DNA of 64,000 nucleotides from Bog-473 sp963840435 (GTDB taxonomy: Bacteria; Actinomycetota; Acidimicrobiia; Acidimicrobiales; RAAP-2): NCBI GenBank assembly GCA_963840435.1, contig CAWIYY010000003.1, positions 620,001 through 684,000 on the forward strand, read 5' to 3'. Below the pieces are notes generated by a model, which saw only the letters and a program-made list of their open reading frames with translations, was not told the origin of the DNA and searched no databases. The first letter of the stretch is position 1; every line of letters begins with the position of its first letter. A program made the translations under genes and the position numbers. Shown in pieces: positions 46,587-57,569 of this stretch.

Positions 46587-47558
46587 ATGACCTATTCGAT
46601 CGACGTGCATCTCTCGCCCGAAGAAGTGCGGCGCGGTACGCGCGGCGACGCCATCGGCGGCCTGCAGGGCCGAGTGAAGTCCATCCCGCCCGTCTGGTTC
46701 TACGACGAGCGGGGCAGCCGGCTCTTCGAGGAGATCACGCAGCTCCCCGAGTACTACCCGACCCGGGCCGAGCGTGCCCTCCTCGAGGCACACGCACCCG
46801 ACATCGCCGAGCTCTCGAAGGCAGACACGCTGGTCGAGCTGGGTGCGGGCGCCTGTGACAAGACCCGGATCCTCCTCACGGCCATGCAGGAGGCCGGCAC
46901 CCTGTCGCGCTACGTCCCCTTCGACGTGAGCGACGATTTCCTGCGCGACGTGGCGGCGACCTTGGCCGAGGAATACCACCAGCTCGACATTCACGTGGTC
47001 ATTGGCGACTTCCACCAACACCTTGGCCAGATCCCCTCCGACGGAAGAAGGATGATCGCCTTCCTGGGCGGCACCATCGGCAACCTGGACCCGGCGCAAC
47101 GAGCCCGCTTCCTGGCCGAGCTGAACACGACCATGTCCGACGGCGACTCGTTGCTCATCGGCACCGACTTGGTCAAGGACCGGACACGGCTCGTTGCCGC
47201 CTATGACGACGCCGCCGGCGTTACCGCCGATTTCAACCGCAACGTGCTGCATGTCCTCAACGAACAACTCGGGGGCGACTTCGATCCCGACCGGTTCCGC
47301 CACGTCGCCCTGTGGAATGAGGACGAGCAGTGGATCGAGATGCGCCTGCGGGCCGAGGAGGCCACAGACGTGACCTTGACGGGCGCGGATTTCACCGTCC
47401 ATTTCGACCAGGGCGAGGATCTCCTGACCGAGATCAGCGCGAAGTTCACCCCCGTGAGGATCGAGCATGAACTGCGCCAGGCCGGGTTCTCGGTCGAGGG
47501 CATGTGGGGCGCCGACGACGGTGAGTTCCTCCTCACGCTGGCTCACCCCGCCCCTTAG
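46587..47558 (+). CDS. egtD: L-histidine N(alpha)-methyltransferase EgtD
   Basis: 323 residues, intact. Trimethylates histidine to hercynine with SAM. Family blocks: WFYDERGSRLFEEITQLPEYYPTRAERALL, VELGAGACDKTRILLTAM (SAM loop), DVSDDFLRD, FLGGTIGNLDPAQRARFL, LLIGTDLVKD, and the C-terminal FLLTLAHPAP. With egtB it gives the first two ergothioneine steps. The intact frame between broken neighbours supports sequence error over decay. Confidence 0.93.
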   Translation: MTYSIDVHLSPEEVRRGTRGDAIGGLQGRVKSIPPVWFYDERGSRLFEEITQLPEYYPTRAERALLEAHAPDIAELSKADTLVELGAGACDKTRILLTAMQEAGTLSRYVPFDVSDDFLRDVAATLAEEYHQLDIHVVIGDFHQHLGQIPSDGRRMIAFLGGTIGNLDPAQRARFLAELNTTMSDGDSLLIGTDLVKDRTRLVAAYDDAAGVTADFNRNVLHVLNEQLGGDFDPDRFRHVALWNEDEQWIEMRLRAEEATDVTLTGADFTVHFDQGEDLLTEISAKFTPVRIEHELRQAGFSVEGMWGADDGEFLLTLAHPAP

Positions 47559-47731
47559 AAGCGGAACTGGCAGCGGAACTGGCAGGTTCGTGCCACCGGC
47601 GGTTCCTACTCGTCGGCCACCGGCGATCACGCAACCGGTTTGCGATCTCAATTCGAATGGGACGAGTCACAGCCTCTTCGCCTGTAGCCTGAGCCGGCGC
47701 AGTCAGTGACAGCAGGAAGGAGGTTGCCCGG

Positions 47732-48264
47732 TTGCCCGCTTGCTCTCGGTGCCTGGTTGAGGTGCCCTTGGGGACGGCAGTCTGTCCGAAGTGCGGCTCC
47801 GCCATTCGTCGACCCGTCATGCCGCGACGGCGCCGAAGCGCGTCGGGAAGTCGCGCCTACGGCTGAACGCCGTGAACCGCAGAGATCGGATCGTCGGCCC
47901 CTCCACGCTGGTCCTCCTGATCTCGTTCATCTGGCTGCCTTGGTACAGCCTCGGTCCCTTCTCCGCCAGTGGATTGAGTGCCCACGGCTGGCTGTTCATC
48001 GCGGTGGTGAACTCGGTCGTGCTGGTGTTCTACGTCCTGATCACCGCCTTTGGCGTCGGCGACCTGGCGGATCAGGGCCGGATGTCCAAGGAGCAGGTCC
48101 TGGCCCTCCTCACCGGAGTGAATCTGGCCCTGGTCCTGCTCGGCGTCCTCCTCAAGCCGACCGGCTTCGGCTGGTCCTGGGGCGCCTTTGTCGCCCTGGT
48201 CGCAGCGATCGTGGCCTTCGCGCCCTATGGCGTACCGGTCATCCAGGCCAGACGCCGGCACTAA
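47732..48264 (+). CDS. Zinc-ribbon and membrane protein, hypothetical (one frameshift)
   Basis: About 175 residues. TTG 47732 is chosen because AGGAAGGAGG lies about nine bases upstream. It opens with a zinc ribbon (CSRC-x11-CPKC), then a basic linker where the frame changes (about 47850), and four hydrophobic helices (LVLLISFIWLPWYSLG, WLFIAVVNSVVLVFYVLITAFG, VLALLTGVNLALVLLGVLLK, GAFVALVAAIVAF). No named family recognised. It precedes the globin gene by 18 bases. Confidence 0.6.
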
Positions 48265-48282
48265 ATCCACTCCCCCACCGGC

Positions 48283-48795
48283 TTGGAGAACGCAGATACG
48301 CAGAATGGCCGGTCGTTGGACAGAGACGTGGTCGTCCAAGATCGAGGAGTGCCGTCCCTCTACGAATTCGCAGGTGGAGAAGAGGCGTTCCATCGCCTCG
48401 AAGACACCTTCTACACCAGCGTCCTCAAGGATCCACTGCTCCAGCCACTTTTCGGAGCGGGCCGGCCGCAGCACGTCGATCATCTGACCGCTTTCACCGC
48501 CGAGTCGTTCGGTGGTCCAGACCGCTTCACCAGAGATGTCGGATTCGATCATTTGATCAACGTCCACCGCCACCTTGAGATCACCGAAGAGCAGCGACAA
48601 AGGTTCGTGCACCTGTATCAAGCCGCCATGGACGCAGCAGACCTTCCCCAGGACCAGGACTTTCGAGAGGCAATCCGATCACATGTGGAGTTCGGCTCCA
48701 AGGTGGCGATGCAGAACTCGCGTGCCAAGACCGACGACGAACTCCACCCGCTGCGGGAGGTTCCTCGGTGGACATGGTCGGGAGACGACGAGTGA
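48283..48795 (+). CDS. Group II truncated haemoglobin
   Basis: 170 residues if TTG 48283 is used; GTG 48328 or a later start is possible. Globin core: VPSLYEFAGGEEAFHRLEDTFYTSVLKDPLLQPLFG, HVDHLTAFTAESFGG, FDHLINVHRHLEITEEQRQRF with the proximal His candidate, and the helix H region with PRWTWSG. Truncated globins bind O2 or NO and protect against nitrosative stress. The preceding zinc-ribbon membrane protein may be its partner. Confidence 0.88.
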   Translation: MENADTQNGRSLDRDVVVQDRGVPSLYEFAGGEEAFHRLEDTFYTSVLKDPLLQPLFGAGRPQHVDHLTAFTAESFGGPDRFTRDVGFDHLINVHRHLEITEEQRQRFVHLYQAAMDAADLPQDQDFREAIRSHVEFGSKVAMQNSRAKTDDELHPLREVPRWTWSGDDE

Positions 48796-49181
48796 GCCGC
48801 CCTCAGAGACAGTCCCGAGAGTGTATCACTCGCCGGGCAGGGTGGCGCGCTCCGACACTTCCGAATGAGTGCGCTCGACACGGACTGAGGCGAGCAGGAG
48901 TCCCGGCGGTCCCCGCGAACGGTGTCCTGACAGGTCGACGACTCATCAGTCGTAGAGGTTGTACTTCACCGTTCACGCAGTGAGCTCTGCGCCACAGCGC
49001 GGAGAGACGAAGCTCTGGACCTTGTGCTTTCGGGCCTGCAGTGATTGCGAGGACGAGCGCCAAGGTCCCCGCAGCACAGACTGCCGGCGGAGCTCAGGGC
49101 AATGGGAACGCTGCGTGACCGTCGTGTGACAAATTGGTGCTTCTTTGCCGATCGGCACTTGCCGGACGGTACGTTCGCGCC
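48796..49181. other. 386-base gap without a recognisable gene
   Basis: No coding frame here matches a known family. It contains a 6-base inverted repeat (ACGACT-CATC-AGTCGT, 48938-48953) that is too short-looped for a tRNA. The downstream exported phosphatase gene needs a promoter somewhere in this stretch, but I cannot place it. Confidence 0.5.
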
Positions 49182-51102
49182 ATGCCCGAACCCCGAGGAG
49201 TGCGACCTTTCGCCGAGCATCACGAGGAATGGTCCGAGCACCTCAGACGGCACGTCGTGAGTCGACGAACCCTTTTCAAAGGTGCGATCAGTGGTGTGAC
49301 CGCCGCTGCACTGATTGGCACTCGTGCTTGGTCAGAGCCGGCGATCGCCTCTGCCGCGACCGGCCTCGGGACTGTCGCTCGTGGTTTCCTGGTGAACGGA
49401 CGTCACCTCTCGTTCGGAGACGATCCGACCTCGGAAATGTGGGTCGGGGGCCAGCTGTTCAACGTGAACCAGTACAACGCGATTCCACCGAGTTCCCTCC
49501 GCGTCTGGCTCGACTACGGAAGCAGTCCTGGCTATGGCAGCTCGGTGGAGGCCGAAATTCGTGGGCTGCTGACCCACGTTCCCGTATGGGACGGGCGACC
49601 GGGCGTGCTCAAAGCTTCCCGGACGCTCAACGCCGAGCAGTTCTTCGTCCATGCCCACCTGACCCGTCTTCAGCCCGGTCGGGCGTACCACTACCGGTTC
49701 CGCTACACGGCAGGCGGTGAGATAGGGACGACGCCCGATGCCACCTTGCGGACCGCACCGACGAATTCGTTCGAGCCGTTCACCTTCACCGCGTTTGGCG
49801 ACGAAGGTGTTCCTGGCCCCTCGCTCGACCGCGATCCATCTTTGCTGCCCGAATCAGACTGGGGCATGTGGAACGATGGCAGTTACGGGGCCGGGGACCC
49901 CGACAATCCCAAGGTGACGGGTGTGGTCACGACGTCGGGAGTGGTCGATCAGATCAACTTCGTCCGCAACCTCTCGAACGGCTCACCATCACGATTCAAT
50001 CTGGTGGCTGGGGATCTGTGCTACGCGCAGGCCCAAGGCGACATCCAGCCGATCATCAATCCCGACGGTCCCAACGGGCGCCAGCCACGATCAGGGAACA
50101 CGCCACAGCCGCCCGCCCACAGCGGAGGCTGGGACTACTACGACCCATGGATCTGGACCAGCTGGTTTCCGATGATCGAACCCAGCGCCGCCACTATCCC
50201 GTGGATGTTCGCAACCGGCAACCACGAGCCGGAAATGTTCTCGACCATGGTGGCCGCCGACCCTCAGACCGTCTCCAACTACGAGCCCATCGGCTACGGC
50301 GGTATCGTGAAGCGCCTCGACCTGCCGACCAACGGACCGTCGGCATGCCCATCGGTCTACAGCTTTACCTACGGCAACGTCGGGATCATCAGCGTTGATG
50401 CGAACGATCTCAGTTGGGAGATTCAGGGTCTCTTCAACTACAGCAATGGCGCTCAGGCGCGATGGCTGGAAGATCAGCTGCGTAGTTGGCGTTCTGATCC
50501 GAGCGTCGACTTCATCGTTGCCTTCTTCCACGAGTGCGCCTTCTCCACCTGCAACGGTCACAGCTCCGATGGCGGCGTTCGATCCACGCTGGCACCTCTG
50601 TTCGCCCGCTATCAGGTCGATCTGGCCGTGCAAGGCCACAATCATGTCTACGAACGCACCAATCCGCTCGTGTACGACGCGGCCACCAACTCGGCTCGGT
50701 CGAGCAAGCAGGCCGTGGCTCTCTCGCCCAGTGAACCGGCCGAGGTCGAGCCAGCGACTGATGGTACGACGTACGTCGTCGTCGGCACAGCGGGCACACC
50801 GCGCTACGGATGGACGGGAAAGGGGGAGACTGACCGAAACTTCGACGCCGGAGCAGGTAGTGGATCAACGGTGGTGGGCCATGCGAGGTCTGGCAAAGGG
50901 GCCCTACGTCAGTCAGCTCGACTTCAGCGAGACCGTTGAGACGGTCGATTGGTCACAGGCCAGATACCGCGACTACGGCTTCATCGCGCTCGATGTGGTA
51001 CCGGCGCTTGCTGGCCTGAGAACCACCATGACTCTCCGATTCATCACTGAGCAGGGCCAGGAGCTCGATCGAGTGGTGTTCACGCGGACGGCTGGTGTCT
51101 GA
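49182..51102 (+). CDS. Tat-exported purple-acid-phosphatase-like metallophosphoesterase (one frameshift)
   Basis: About 640 residues. A twin-arginine signal (VVSRRTLFKGAISGVTAAALIG, about 26-48) is followed by a fibronectin-like purple acid phosphatase N-domain (LRVWLDYGS..., LQPGRAYHYRFRY) and the metal-site blocks FTAFGDEGV, LVAGDLCYAQ, MFATGNHEPEMF, VAFFHECAFS and VQGHNHVYERTNP. Together these give a complete dimetal site; it is likely extracytoplasmic phosphate scavenging. The frame changes near 50880; the C-terminal strand segment RYRDYGFIALDVVPA ends at 51102. Confidence 0.87.
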
Positions 51103-51132
51103 GCTCGAGCTCGGAAAGGACCCCGAGGACAG

Positions 51133-53911
51133 TTACGTCGAGATTCCGCCCTGATTCACGATGGCGTGCTGTGAAGTGCCATCGGTCTCACGGGCACTCG
51201 GACTCTCGCCGTCACCCGGCGTCGCGATCGCACCGCCCCGGCGCCGGCGGCGCACGATCAGCCAGCCGACGAGCAGTCCGACGAGCACCACCACGGCTCC
51301 GACGCTGAGCACGCTGGCCGCCAGGAGGTGTGGCGGTCGATAGTGGAAGGTCACGAGATCGTCGCCGGCGGGTAGGCGAATCTCTTGACCAGGTCGTGGG
51401 ATTCCACGGTGACGCTCCGGGCCGGACCACCATTGACCGACACCGTCCCCTTCCAGCCCTGGTCCCAGGCGACCGAGCGGATCACCACGCTGGCGGTCGG
51501 TGCCCGCACGCGGACCTGCTCCGACTTGGTGCTGCTCGAGAGCACCCGTACGGGGACCCGGCGTCCACCGGCCGTGACGGCCGAGATCGGCTTCGAAGGC
51601 TTGATGGAGGTGAAGACCGCGTAGCCCTGCGAGAAGCCGGCCACGCGCCACGGTCCGGGCACCAGCGCCGACGAGAGGGAACCGCCGAGCTCGTAGGGCG
51701 CACTGTCGGCCGTAATAACGACCCGGTCGGAGCCGATCGAGCCCGCGAGCACCTGGAGGGACAGACCGACCCACGAGCCTCGCGGCAGCGCCGCACTGGC
51801 CTGTGTCGCGCCGGGACCGAACCACGGTCGACCGCCCCCATCGCGTCGATTCGTCGGCCGTCAGCCGTCCGAACCGGATCGACGTCCCCGCCTGTGCCGA
51901 CGTGCTCAACAGCACGGTCGCCGAGGTCGGTCCAAGTGGCTCTCCGAAGAACCAGGACTCGGTGCGGCCCGCCGATAGAGCAGGCCGGTTCCCTGGATAG
52001 AAGGGATAGCCGGTGTCGTTGTAGTCGGCACCGTAGCCGCGCGCCAGCACGGGATCCGTGCCGAAGTTCTCCTTGACCTGTGTGATCGCACCGATGGACG
52101 CGGGCACGGTGCTGAGCGGCACCAAGAAGTACTCGGGCAGGCTCACCACCTCTCGGAGGTTGAGCTGGTTCAGCGTCCCCGACGAGAGCTGCCCGAGGTC
52201 GAGGTCATCCTGCTCGTGCGTGTGGGTGGCGTCCTCGTAGGTGCCGTTGACGATCGACGCGTAGCCCGACACGGACGGCAGCTGCGGGATGATGTTGAGG
52301 TCCGGGATGCCCTGGGGACTGCCCGGATAGCTGTCGTAGGTCTGCGGGTCGTAGCTCACCATGCGGCTGCCCGCCGGCAGGTGGGCGGCCATGAGCTGCT
52401 GAATCGGCGTCGTGCCCGACACCAGGTCGTTGGGGGGTGAGTTCGTCAGCTGGCTGGTCAGCGCCATGACGCCGAGGTCGACTGCAACGACACCGCGGCG
52501 ACCCAGCGCCACGACGTGGTCGGCAGGTGCGCCCGCAGCCAGACCACTGCCGCCGCGCCGCACAGAAGAGCAGGGCGATGAGCACCGCCTCGCGCACCGT
52601 CCTGGCGATGGACGGATTGATGGAGACGCCGGCGAACGTCTGCACCACGCCGGCGGGCGAGGCCAGCGTCCACAGCCCCAGTGCAGCCAGCAACGCAAAG
52701 GGCGCCAGCCCCATGAGACGTTCGTAGCGCGTCATGGCGTCACCGGCGTGCGGTCGCTCGGAACGATCGAGCCAGCCGGCGAAGAGGACGCAGGCCGCTG
52801 TCGCCACCGTGATCATGTTTCGGCTCTGCAATCGCTGATGGCCGTAGAGCGGCAGGCTGTTGAAGAGATGCTCCAACGGGGTGTTGGAGCCGAGTGCCAG
52901 CAGGTAGCCGAACAAGCCGACCGCGTACCAAGTCAGCCGGTCACGCGGCGCGATCCGACTGGGAAAGCGCGGGTGGAGCAGCGTGATGACCGCCACCAGC
53001 GGCAGGATCCCGAGATAGACGCCGACCTCGGGCAGGTTGTACTGGCTGAAGAACTGGGCCTCGCCGAGCCGGCCATACCCGCCGTTGATGTACGGAACGA
53101 GCCAAAGGATGCTGAAGGGCCTCGGGAAGCTGCCGGCGGCGGCGACCACCCCGCTCCCCCGCTGCGAGTTGCGGATGGCCTCGAGCCCGGGCAGCCACTG
53201 GATGGCGGCCAGTGACAAGGCCAGTACGGCGCCCGTGGCGCCGCGCGAGAGAACCCGCCACCACCGCTGGGCGTCGAGACCGGCCGACATGACCGCAAAG
53301 GCCAGGACGAGCAACGCTTCGTCCAGCATGGCCTCGGGAGCACCGGCCAGGATCACGCTGGCGAAGGCGATGCCGAGAACAATCGACCAGCGCCATCGTC
53401 CGTCGCGCACGATGTGGTGGACGGAGAGGAGCATCCACGGGATGGCCAGGAAGCCCTCGGTCATGTCGACGTGGTTCACCTGGCTGAGGACGGGGCCGGC
53501 GAAGGCGAAGGTGGCAGCGGCGACGACGCAGGCCATCGTCGACAGCTTCAGCGCCCGCAGGAAGACGTACATGCTGATGCCGATGCCCGAGAAGAGGATC
53601 ACCTCGGTGGCGATCCAGGCCGCCCGGTCGGGCAGGGCAACGAAGAGACCCATCAATGGGTAGAAGGCGCCCGCATTGAAATCCGCCATCAGCGGGGTCC
53701 CGCTGAAGATGTACTGGTTCCAGAACGGAAGTTGGCCGTGGCGCAGCATGTCGCCCACCAGCACGTGCAGCGGGTAGTTCTGCTGCAGGTTGTCGCCCGT
53801 GATGATCAGGCGGCCGCTGATGAGGTCCGGCAGTACGAAGCCGAAGAAGGGCACAGCGATCAGCACGAGGTAGGGCCACAGGGGCCCCGTGTGCGCTCGG
53901 ACTCGGTTCAC
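51133..53911 (-). CDS. YfhO-type multi-span membrane protein (three frameshifts)
   Basis: Reconstructed about 920 residues. N-terminal membrane half starts PYLVLIAVPFFGFVLPDLISGRLIITGDNLQQNYPLH, typical of the YfhO/glycosyltransferase-like family, with many helices. An extracytoplasmic domain (SQLTNSPPNDLVSGTTPIQQLM..., GYASIVNGTYE) and a final membrane helix (LLAASVLSVGAVVVLVGLLVGWL) with a basic cytoplasmic end. Frame changes near 52545, 51830 and 51355. YfhO of Gram-positives is involved in lipoteichoic acid glycosylation; here the context is surface glycan. Confidence 0.85.
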
Positions 53912-54057
53912 GTGCGAGGGGTTGCCTTCCGAAGGTGCCTAGGGTGCCGCGCGATCATGCAGTCCCCTGGCCCGTCGAGTGCGGCAGGCGGGACCGGGAG
54001 GCACCGGCCGCCCCGAATGGTTCCGGCGAAAGTTAGCGCCTGGCGCGAGGATCCGGC

Positions 54058-55272
54058 TCAGAGGGAGGGCTCAGGGCTGCGTCCACCCAGCTCGGCCTGG
54101 GAGGTCCGCGAGATGTCGCTCGAGGTCTTACGCCAGTGCACGTTGGGGGCGAGGGCGGCCCGCTCCAGCCGGTCGATGTGCCTGCGAGCGATCGAGAGCA
54201 GGTCGGTCAAGAGCTCGTCGCCCAGCAGGTGCGGGAGCAGACCCAGGTCGAGCAGCTTGGTGTGCGCAGCCCGGTAGTAGTGCTCTTCGAGCTCGACCCG
54301 CGGATCGTCCAGATGGACGACCTCAGCCCCGCCGGTGGCCTCCGAGACCATCCGGGCCAGGTCGCCGACGGAGAACGACTCGGTGAACTGGTTGAAGACT
54401 CGGAACTCCCCCGGCTGGGCCGGGTGCCGCACGGCCAGCTCGACACAGGCCAGCGTGTCGCGGATGTCGAGAAAGCCGCGGGTCTGCCCGCCCTTGCCGT
54501 AGATGGTCAGAGGCTCCCCGGCCGCCGCCTGGATCACGAAGCGGTTCAGCACCGTGCCGAACACGGCGTCGTAGTCGAACCGGGTGGCCAGGTCCGGGTG
54601 CATGGTCGTCTCCGAGGTGGACTGGCCGTAGACCACGCCCTGGTTCAGATCGGTCGAGCGCAGACCCCAGGCCCGGCAGCAGAAGGCGATGTTGTGGCTG
54701 TCGTGCACCTTGGAGAGGTGGTAGAAGCTGCCCGGCTGCTTGGGGAACGGCAGCACGTCGGTTCGCCCCCGGTGGGTGATCTCGATATACCCCTCCTCGA
54801 TGTCGATGTTGGGCGTGCCGTACTCGCCCATCGTGCCCAACTTGACCAGGTGGATGGAGGGGTCGATCTCGGCGATGGCGTAGAGCAGATTGAGGGTACC
54901 GACCACGTTGTTGACTTGGGTGTACACGGCGTGCTTGCGATCCACCATGGAGTAGGGCGCGCTGCGCTGCTCGGCGAAATGGACGATGGCGTCGGGCCGG
55001 TACCGGCCCACCATGTCGGAGACGAACTCGTCCTCCGTCAGATCGCCGATGAAGAGGTCGATCCGCTTGCCCGAGATCTCCTCCCAACGCTCCACCCGGC
55101 GGTGCAGTGAGGTGATCGGGACCAGGGAGTCGACCCCCATCTCGAGGTCATAGCCGCGCCGGGCGAAGTTGTCCACGACCGCCACGTCGTCACCGGCCCG
55201 GGAGAGATGCAGTGCCGTCGGCCAGCCGAGATACCCGTCGCCCCCCAGGACCAGAAATTCGCACCTTGACAC
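54058..55272 (-). CDS. sqdB: UDP-sulfoquinovose synthase (SqdB/SQD1)
   Basis: 404 residues. NAD-dependent SDR-type enzyme converting UDP-glucose and sulfite to UDP-sulfoquinovose. Highly characteristic: FLVLGGDGYLGWPTALHLS (NAD site), HFAEQRSAPYSMVDRKHAVYTQVNNVVGTLN, HLVKLGTMGEYGTPNIDIEEGY (catalytic Thr), FYHLSKVHDSHNIAF (YxxxK) and RSTDLNQGVVYG. Together these are specific to SQD1 rather than general epimerases. GTG 55272. Its SQDG synthase partner is not seen in the window. Confidence 0.9.
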   Translation of the reverse strand: MSRCEFLVLGGDGYLGWPTALHLSRAGDDVAVVDNFARRGYDLEMGVDSLVPITSLHRRVERWEEISGKRIDLFIGDLTEDEFVSDMVGRYRPDAIVHFAEQRSAPYSMVDRKHAVYTQVNNVVGTLNLLYAIAEIDPSIHLVKLGTMGEYGTPNIDIEEGYIEITHRGRTDVLPFPKQPGSFYHLSKVHDSHNIAFCCRAWGLRSTDLNQGVVYGQSTSETTMHPDLATRFDYDAVFGTVLNRFVIQAAAGEPLTIYGKGGQTRGFLDIRDTLACVELAVRHPAQPGEFRVFNQFTESFSVGDLARMVSEATGGAEVVHLDDPRVELEEHYYRAAHTKLLDLGLLPHLLGDELLTDLLSIARRHIDRLERAALAPNVHWRKTSSDISRTSQAELGGRSPEPSL

Positions 55273-55283
55273 CTTCCGTTCGA

Positions 55284-55455
55284 GTGACAGCCAGATGTCA
55301 CATGCGTGACGACGGGAGTCTCCCGCTGTTTCCTGGGAATAGCCTGGGAAAGTTGTTAAGGAACCTTTCGGGATCCCTCTTGGGAATAGAGCTGTGACAG
55401 AATCACTGCAGTTTCATGACAATCCACCGGCCTGTACCACCCCGGCTGCAGGTTC
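55284..55455. promoter_or_regulatory. Divergent promoter region of sqdB and mptB with repeats
   Basis: 172 bases. A perfect inverted repeat GTGACA-gccaga-TGTCAC (55284-55301) lies near sqdB; TGGGAA occurs at 55334, 55345 and 55381, twice within TGGGAATAG; and TGTGA-cagaa-TCACT (about 55393-55407) lies near mptB. These look like regulatory sites of at least one factor but I cannot name it; the CRP-like spacing does not fit exactly. Confidence 0.4.
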
Positions 55456-57110
55456 GTGACGAAGGAACGCCCCCATGGAGCTCGTGGTCCCGAGCGCAGT
55501 GACGCAACACCCAGCGCGATGACGCAGCAGGCGAAGATCGCGGACGCGCACCCGGCGGATACGCCCGAGCAGAGCGGGCGGGCGCCGGTCCGCCTGGTGC
55601 GCACGGCGTTGCTCGGGCTGCTGGGCACCACGGCCATCGTTTTCGGTTCGCTGATGGGTGGGCAGTCGTTCGAGACGCACCTGCCCGGCGCCTGGTTCTT
55701 CGGCATGCCGGGCGGCATGTTCGGGTGGATCGGCACCAATGCAACGCTGCCGACGATCTCGTCGCTCGCGCTCGTCTTCGGTGGGCTGATCCTCTTGACC
55801 CGAGTCTGGATGGGATTGTTGCGTTACCTCCACCAGCACGAGGGTTTTCCTGTGCGGCGGGTGGTGCTCGTCGTCCTGGTGTGGTCCGTCCCGCTGCTGC
55901 TGGCACCGCCCCTCTTCAGCCGTGACGTCTACACCTATGCCGCGCAAGGGGAGATGGTCAGCCATAACATCAACCCGTACTCGTACGGGCCGAGTGTCCT
56001 CGGAGCCACACCGTTCAACACCATGGCGGACACCGTGTGGTCGAACACCGAGTCGCCCTACGGGCCAACGTTCCTGACTGTCGACGGCGCGCTCGACCAG
56101 GCCTCGGGCCACCAGATCCTGTCCGATCTCGTGCTCCTGCGACTCCTCGCTCTGGCCGGCATCGGGCTGATGGCTGCGGCCACGCCGATCCTGGCCCGAT
56201 CGCTGAAACGAGATCCCGCCCATGCCGTGCTCCTCGGAGCCGGTTCGCCGCTGGTCCTGCTGGCTTTGCTCGGCGGCGCACACAATGACGCCTTGATGGT
56301 CGGCCTCCTCATGGCAGGACTGGCCGTGGCCGAACGCGTGGGCACCGTGCCCGGCATAATTCTGTGCGCCCTGGCGGCCGGCGTGAAGTCGCCCGCCGCG
56401 TTAGGCGTGTTGTTCTTGGGATGGGTGTGGGCCGGACCGGGCGCCCCCGTGCGCCGCCGTCTCGCGCACACCACGCTGGCCGGTGTCATCGCGTTGGCCA
56501 CCATGGAGGTGGTCGCGATCGTCTCTGGGACCGGCTGGGGCTGGATCCGCACCACCTCGACGGCGACGCGTCCTTCACCGGCGTGACGCCCGTCAACGTG
56601 ATCGCCCGGGCCGCCTCGATCGCCAGCCACGTCGTGCAGACGCCAATCTCGGTCATGGGCATGCGCCCGGTGTTCAGCGTGCTGGGACTCGCCGTCGCCG
56701 TCTACGTGGGCTGGCGTCAGCTGATGCGCTCACCTCAGGACGGTCCGGTGAAGACCCTGGGCATCACGCTGCTCGTCCTGGCCCTCCTCGGTCCGATCGT
56801 GTGGGCGTGGTACGTGACCTGGGGCGTCGTCGTCATGGCCCCGGCTGCCAAGGGTCGGATGACCTCGCTCCTGATCGTCATCAGCACCTTCTGGGCCTTC
56901 GCCGGGATGACCTCGGTGCACGGGATCTTCCAGCGGATGCTGCACACGTTCATCCTTCCCGACCTGCTGCTGCTCGCCTTCCTGGCCGCCATCATCATCA
57001 TGCCGTTGGGGCAATTCGTGGCGCCCCGGATCCAGCGGGACCGCATGCCTCGCCTCACCCCGGGCGAACCGGCCCTGGCCGGCGCCGGGGCCGGCGCAGG
57101 CGGCGGCTGA
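55456..57110 (+). CDS. mptB: MptB-like polyprenol-phosphomannose-dependent mannosyltransferase (one frameshift)
   Basis: About 550 residues, many membrane helices. The GT-C motif FSRDVYTYAAQGEMVSHNINPYSYGP (DE/RD loop) and LLGGAHNDALMVGLLMAG, with GAHND, are the MptA/MptB signatures. These enzymes add alpha-1,6-mannose to lipomannan-type or other surface glycans using polyprenyl-P-mannose. GTG 55456 or the ATG at 55519 may be the start. The frame changes near 56560; the tail ends GAGAGGG and converges on the PPOX gene. Confidence 0.82.
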
Positions 57111-57116
57111 TCCCGT

Positions 57117-57558
57117 TCAGTCGGCCACGTCGGCCGCAGACACCACACCGCGAGGGCCGCAGCCGGGCCAGCAGCTCACCCGGCACGCCGTTCCGGGCGC
57201 CGTACTCGTCGGCCCGGTCCGGACCCATGTAGCGGCCCCCGATCCGGGTGGCCCAGCGCCGCACCTCGGCCAGGTCGTCGCTGAGCTCGACCGTCCCGTC
57301 GACCACGACGAAGCTGAAGGGCGGGCGCTCGTCGTCCACGCACAGCGAGGCCCGTGGATCCCGGGCCAGGTTGCGTCCCTTCACCGTGGCTTCCCCCGTG
57401 TTGAACACGATTGTGCCGTCGTCCTCGTCGACCACGTACCAGATCGGGGCCAGGTGCGGCCGCCCGTCGGAGCGGATGGTGGCCAGCTTCCCCGTGTGCG
57501 GCGGCACCGACATGAGGAAGGCGCGCGCCTCGGTCTCGGCCATGGGATGGTCCGGCAT
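57117..57558 (-). CDS. PPOX-class (F420-type) oxidoreductase/flavin-binding protein (one frameshift)
   Basis: About 147 residues, split-barrel fold: FLMSVPPHTGKLATIRSDGRPHLAPIWYVVDEDDGTIVFNTG, VKGRNLARDPRASLCVDDERPPFSFVVVDGTVEL. This is the PPOX class probable F420-dependent enzyme family, small flavin/deazaflavin oxidoreductases. The frame changes near 57155, giving the end VVSAADVAD at 57117. It is the last gene of the minus-strand operon. ATG 57558; 11 bases from the SnoaL gene. Confidence 0.8.
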
Positions 57559-57569
57559 CTCGGTCGACG

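Noticed and set aside
48938..48953. Possible tRNA-like hairpin
   Set aside because: The loop is 4 bases and no cloverleaf or T-loop consensus surrounds it.
55284..55301. CRP/GlxR binding site
   Set aside because: Half-site spacing (GTGA-10-TCAC) does not match the usual 6 bases.
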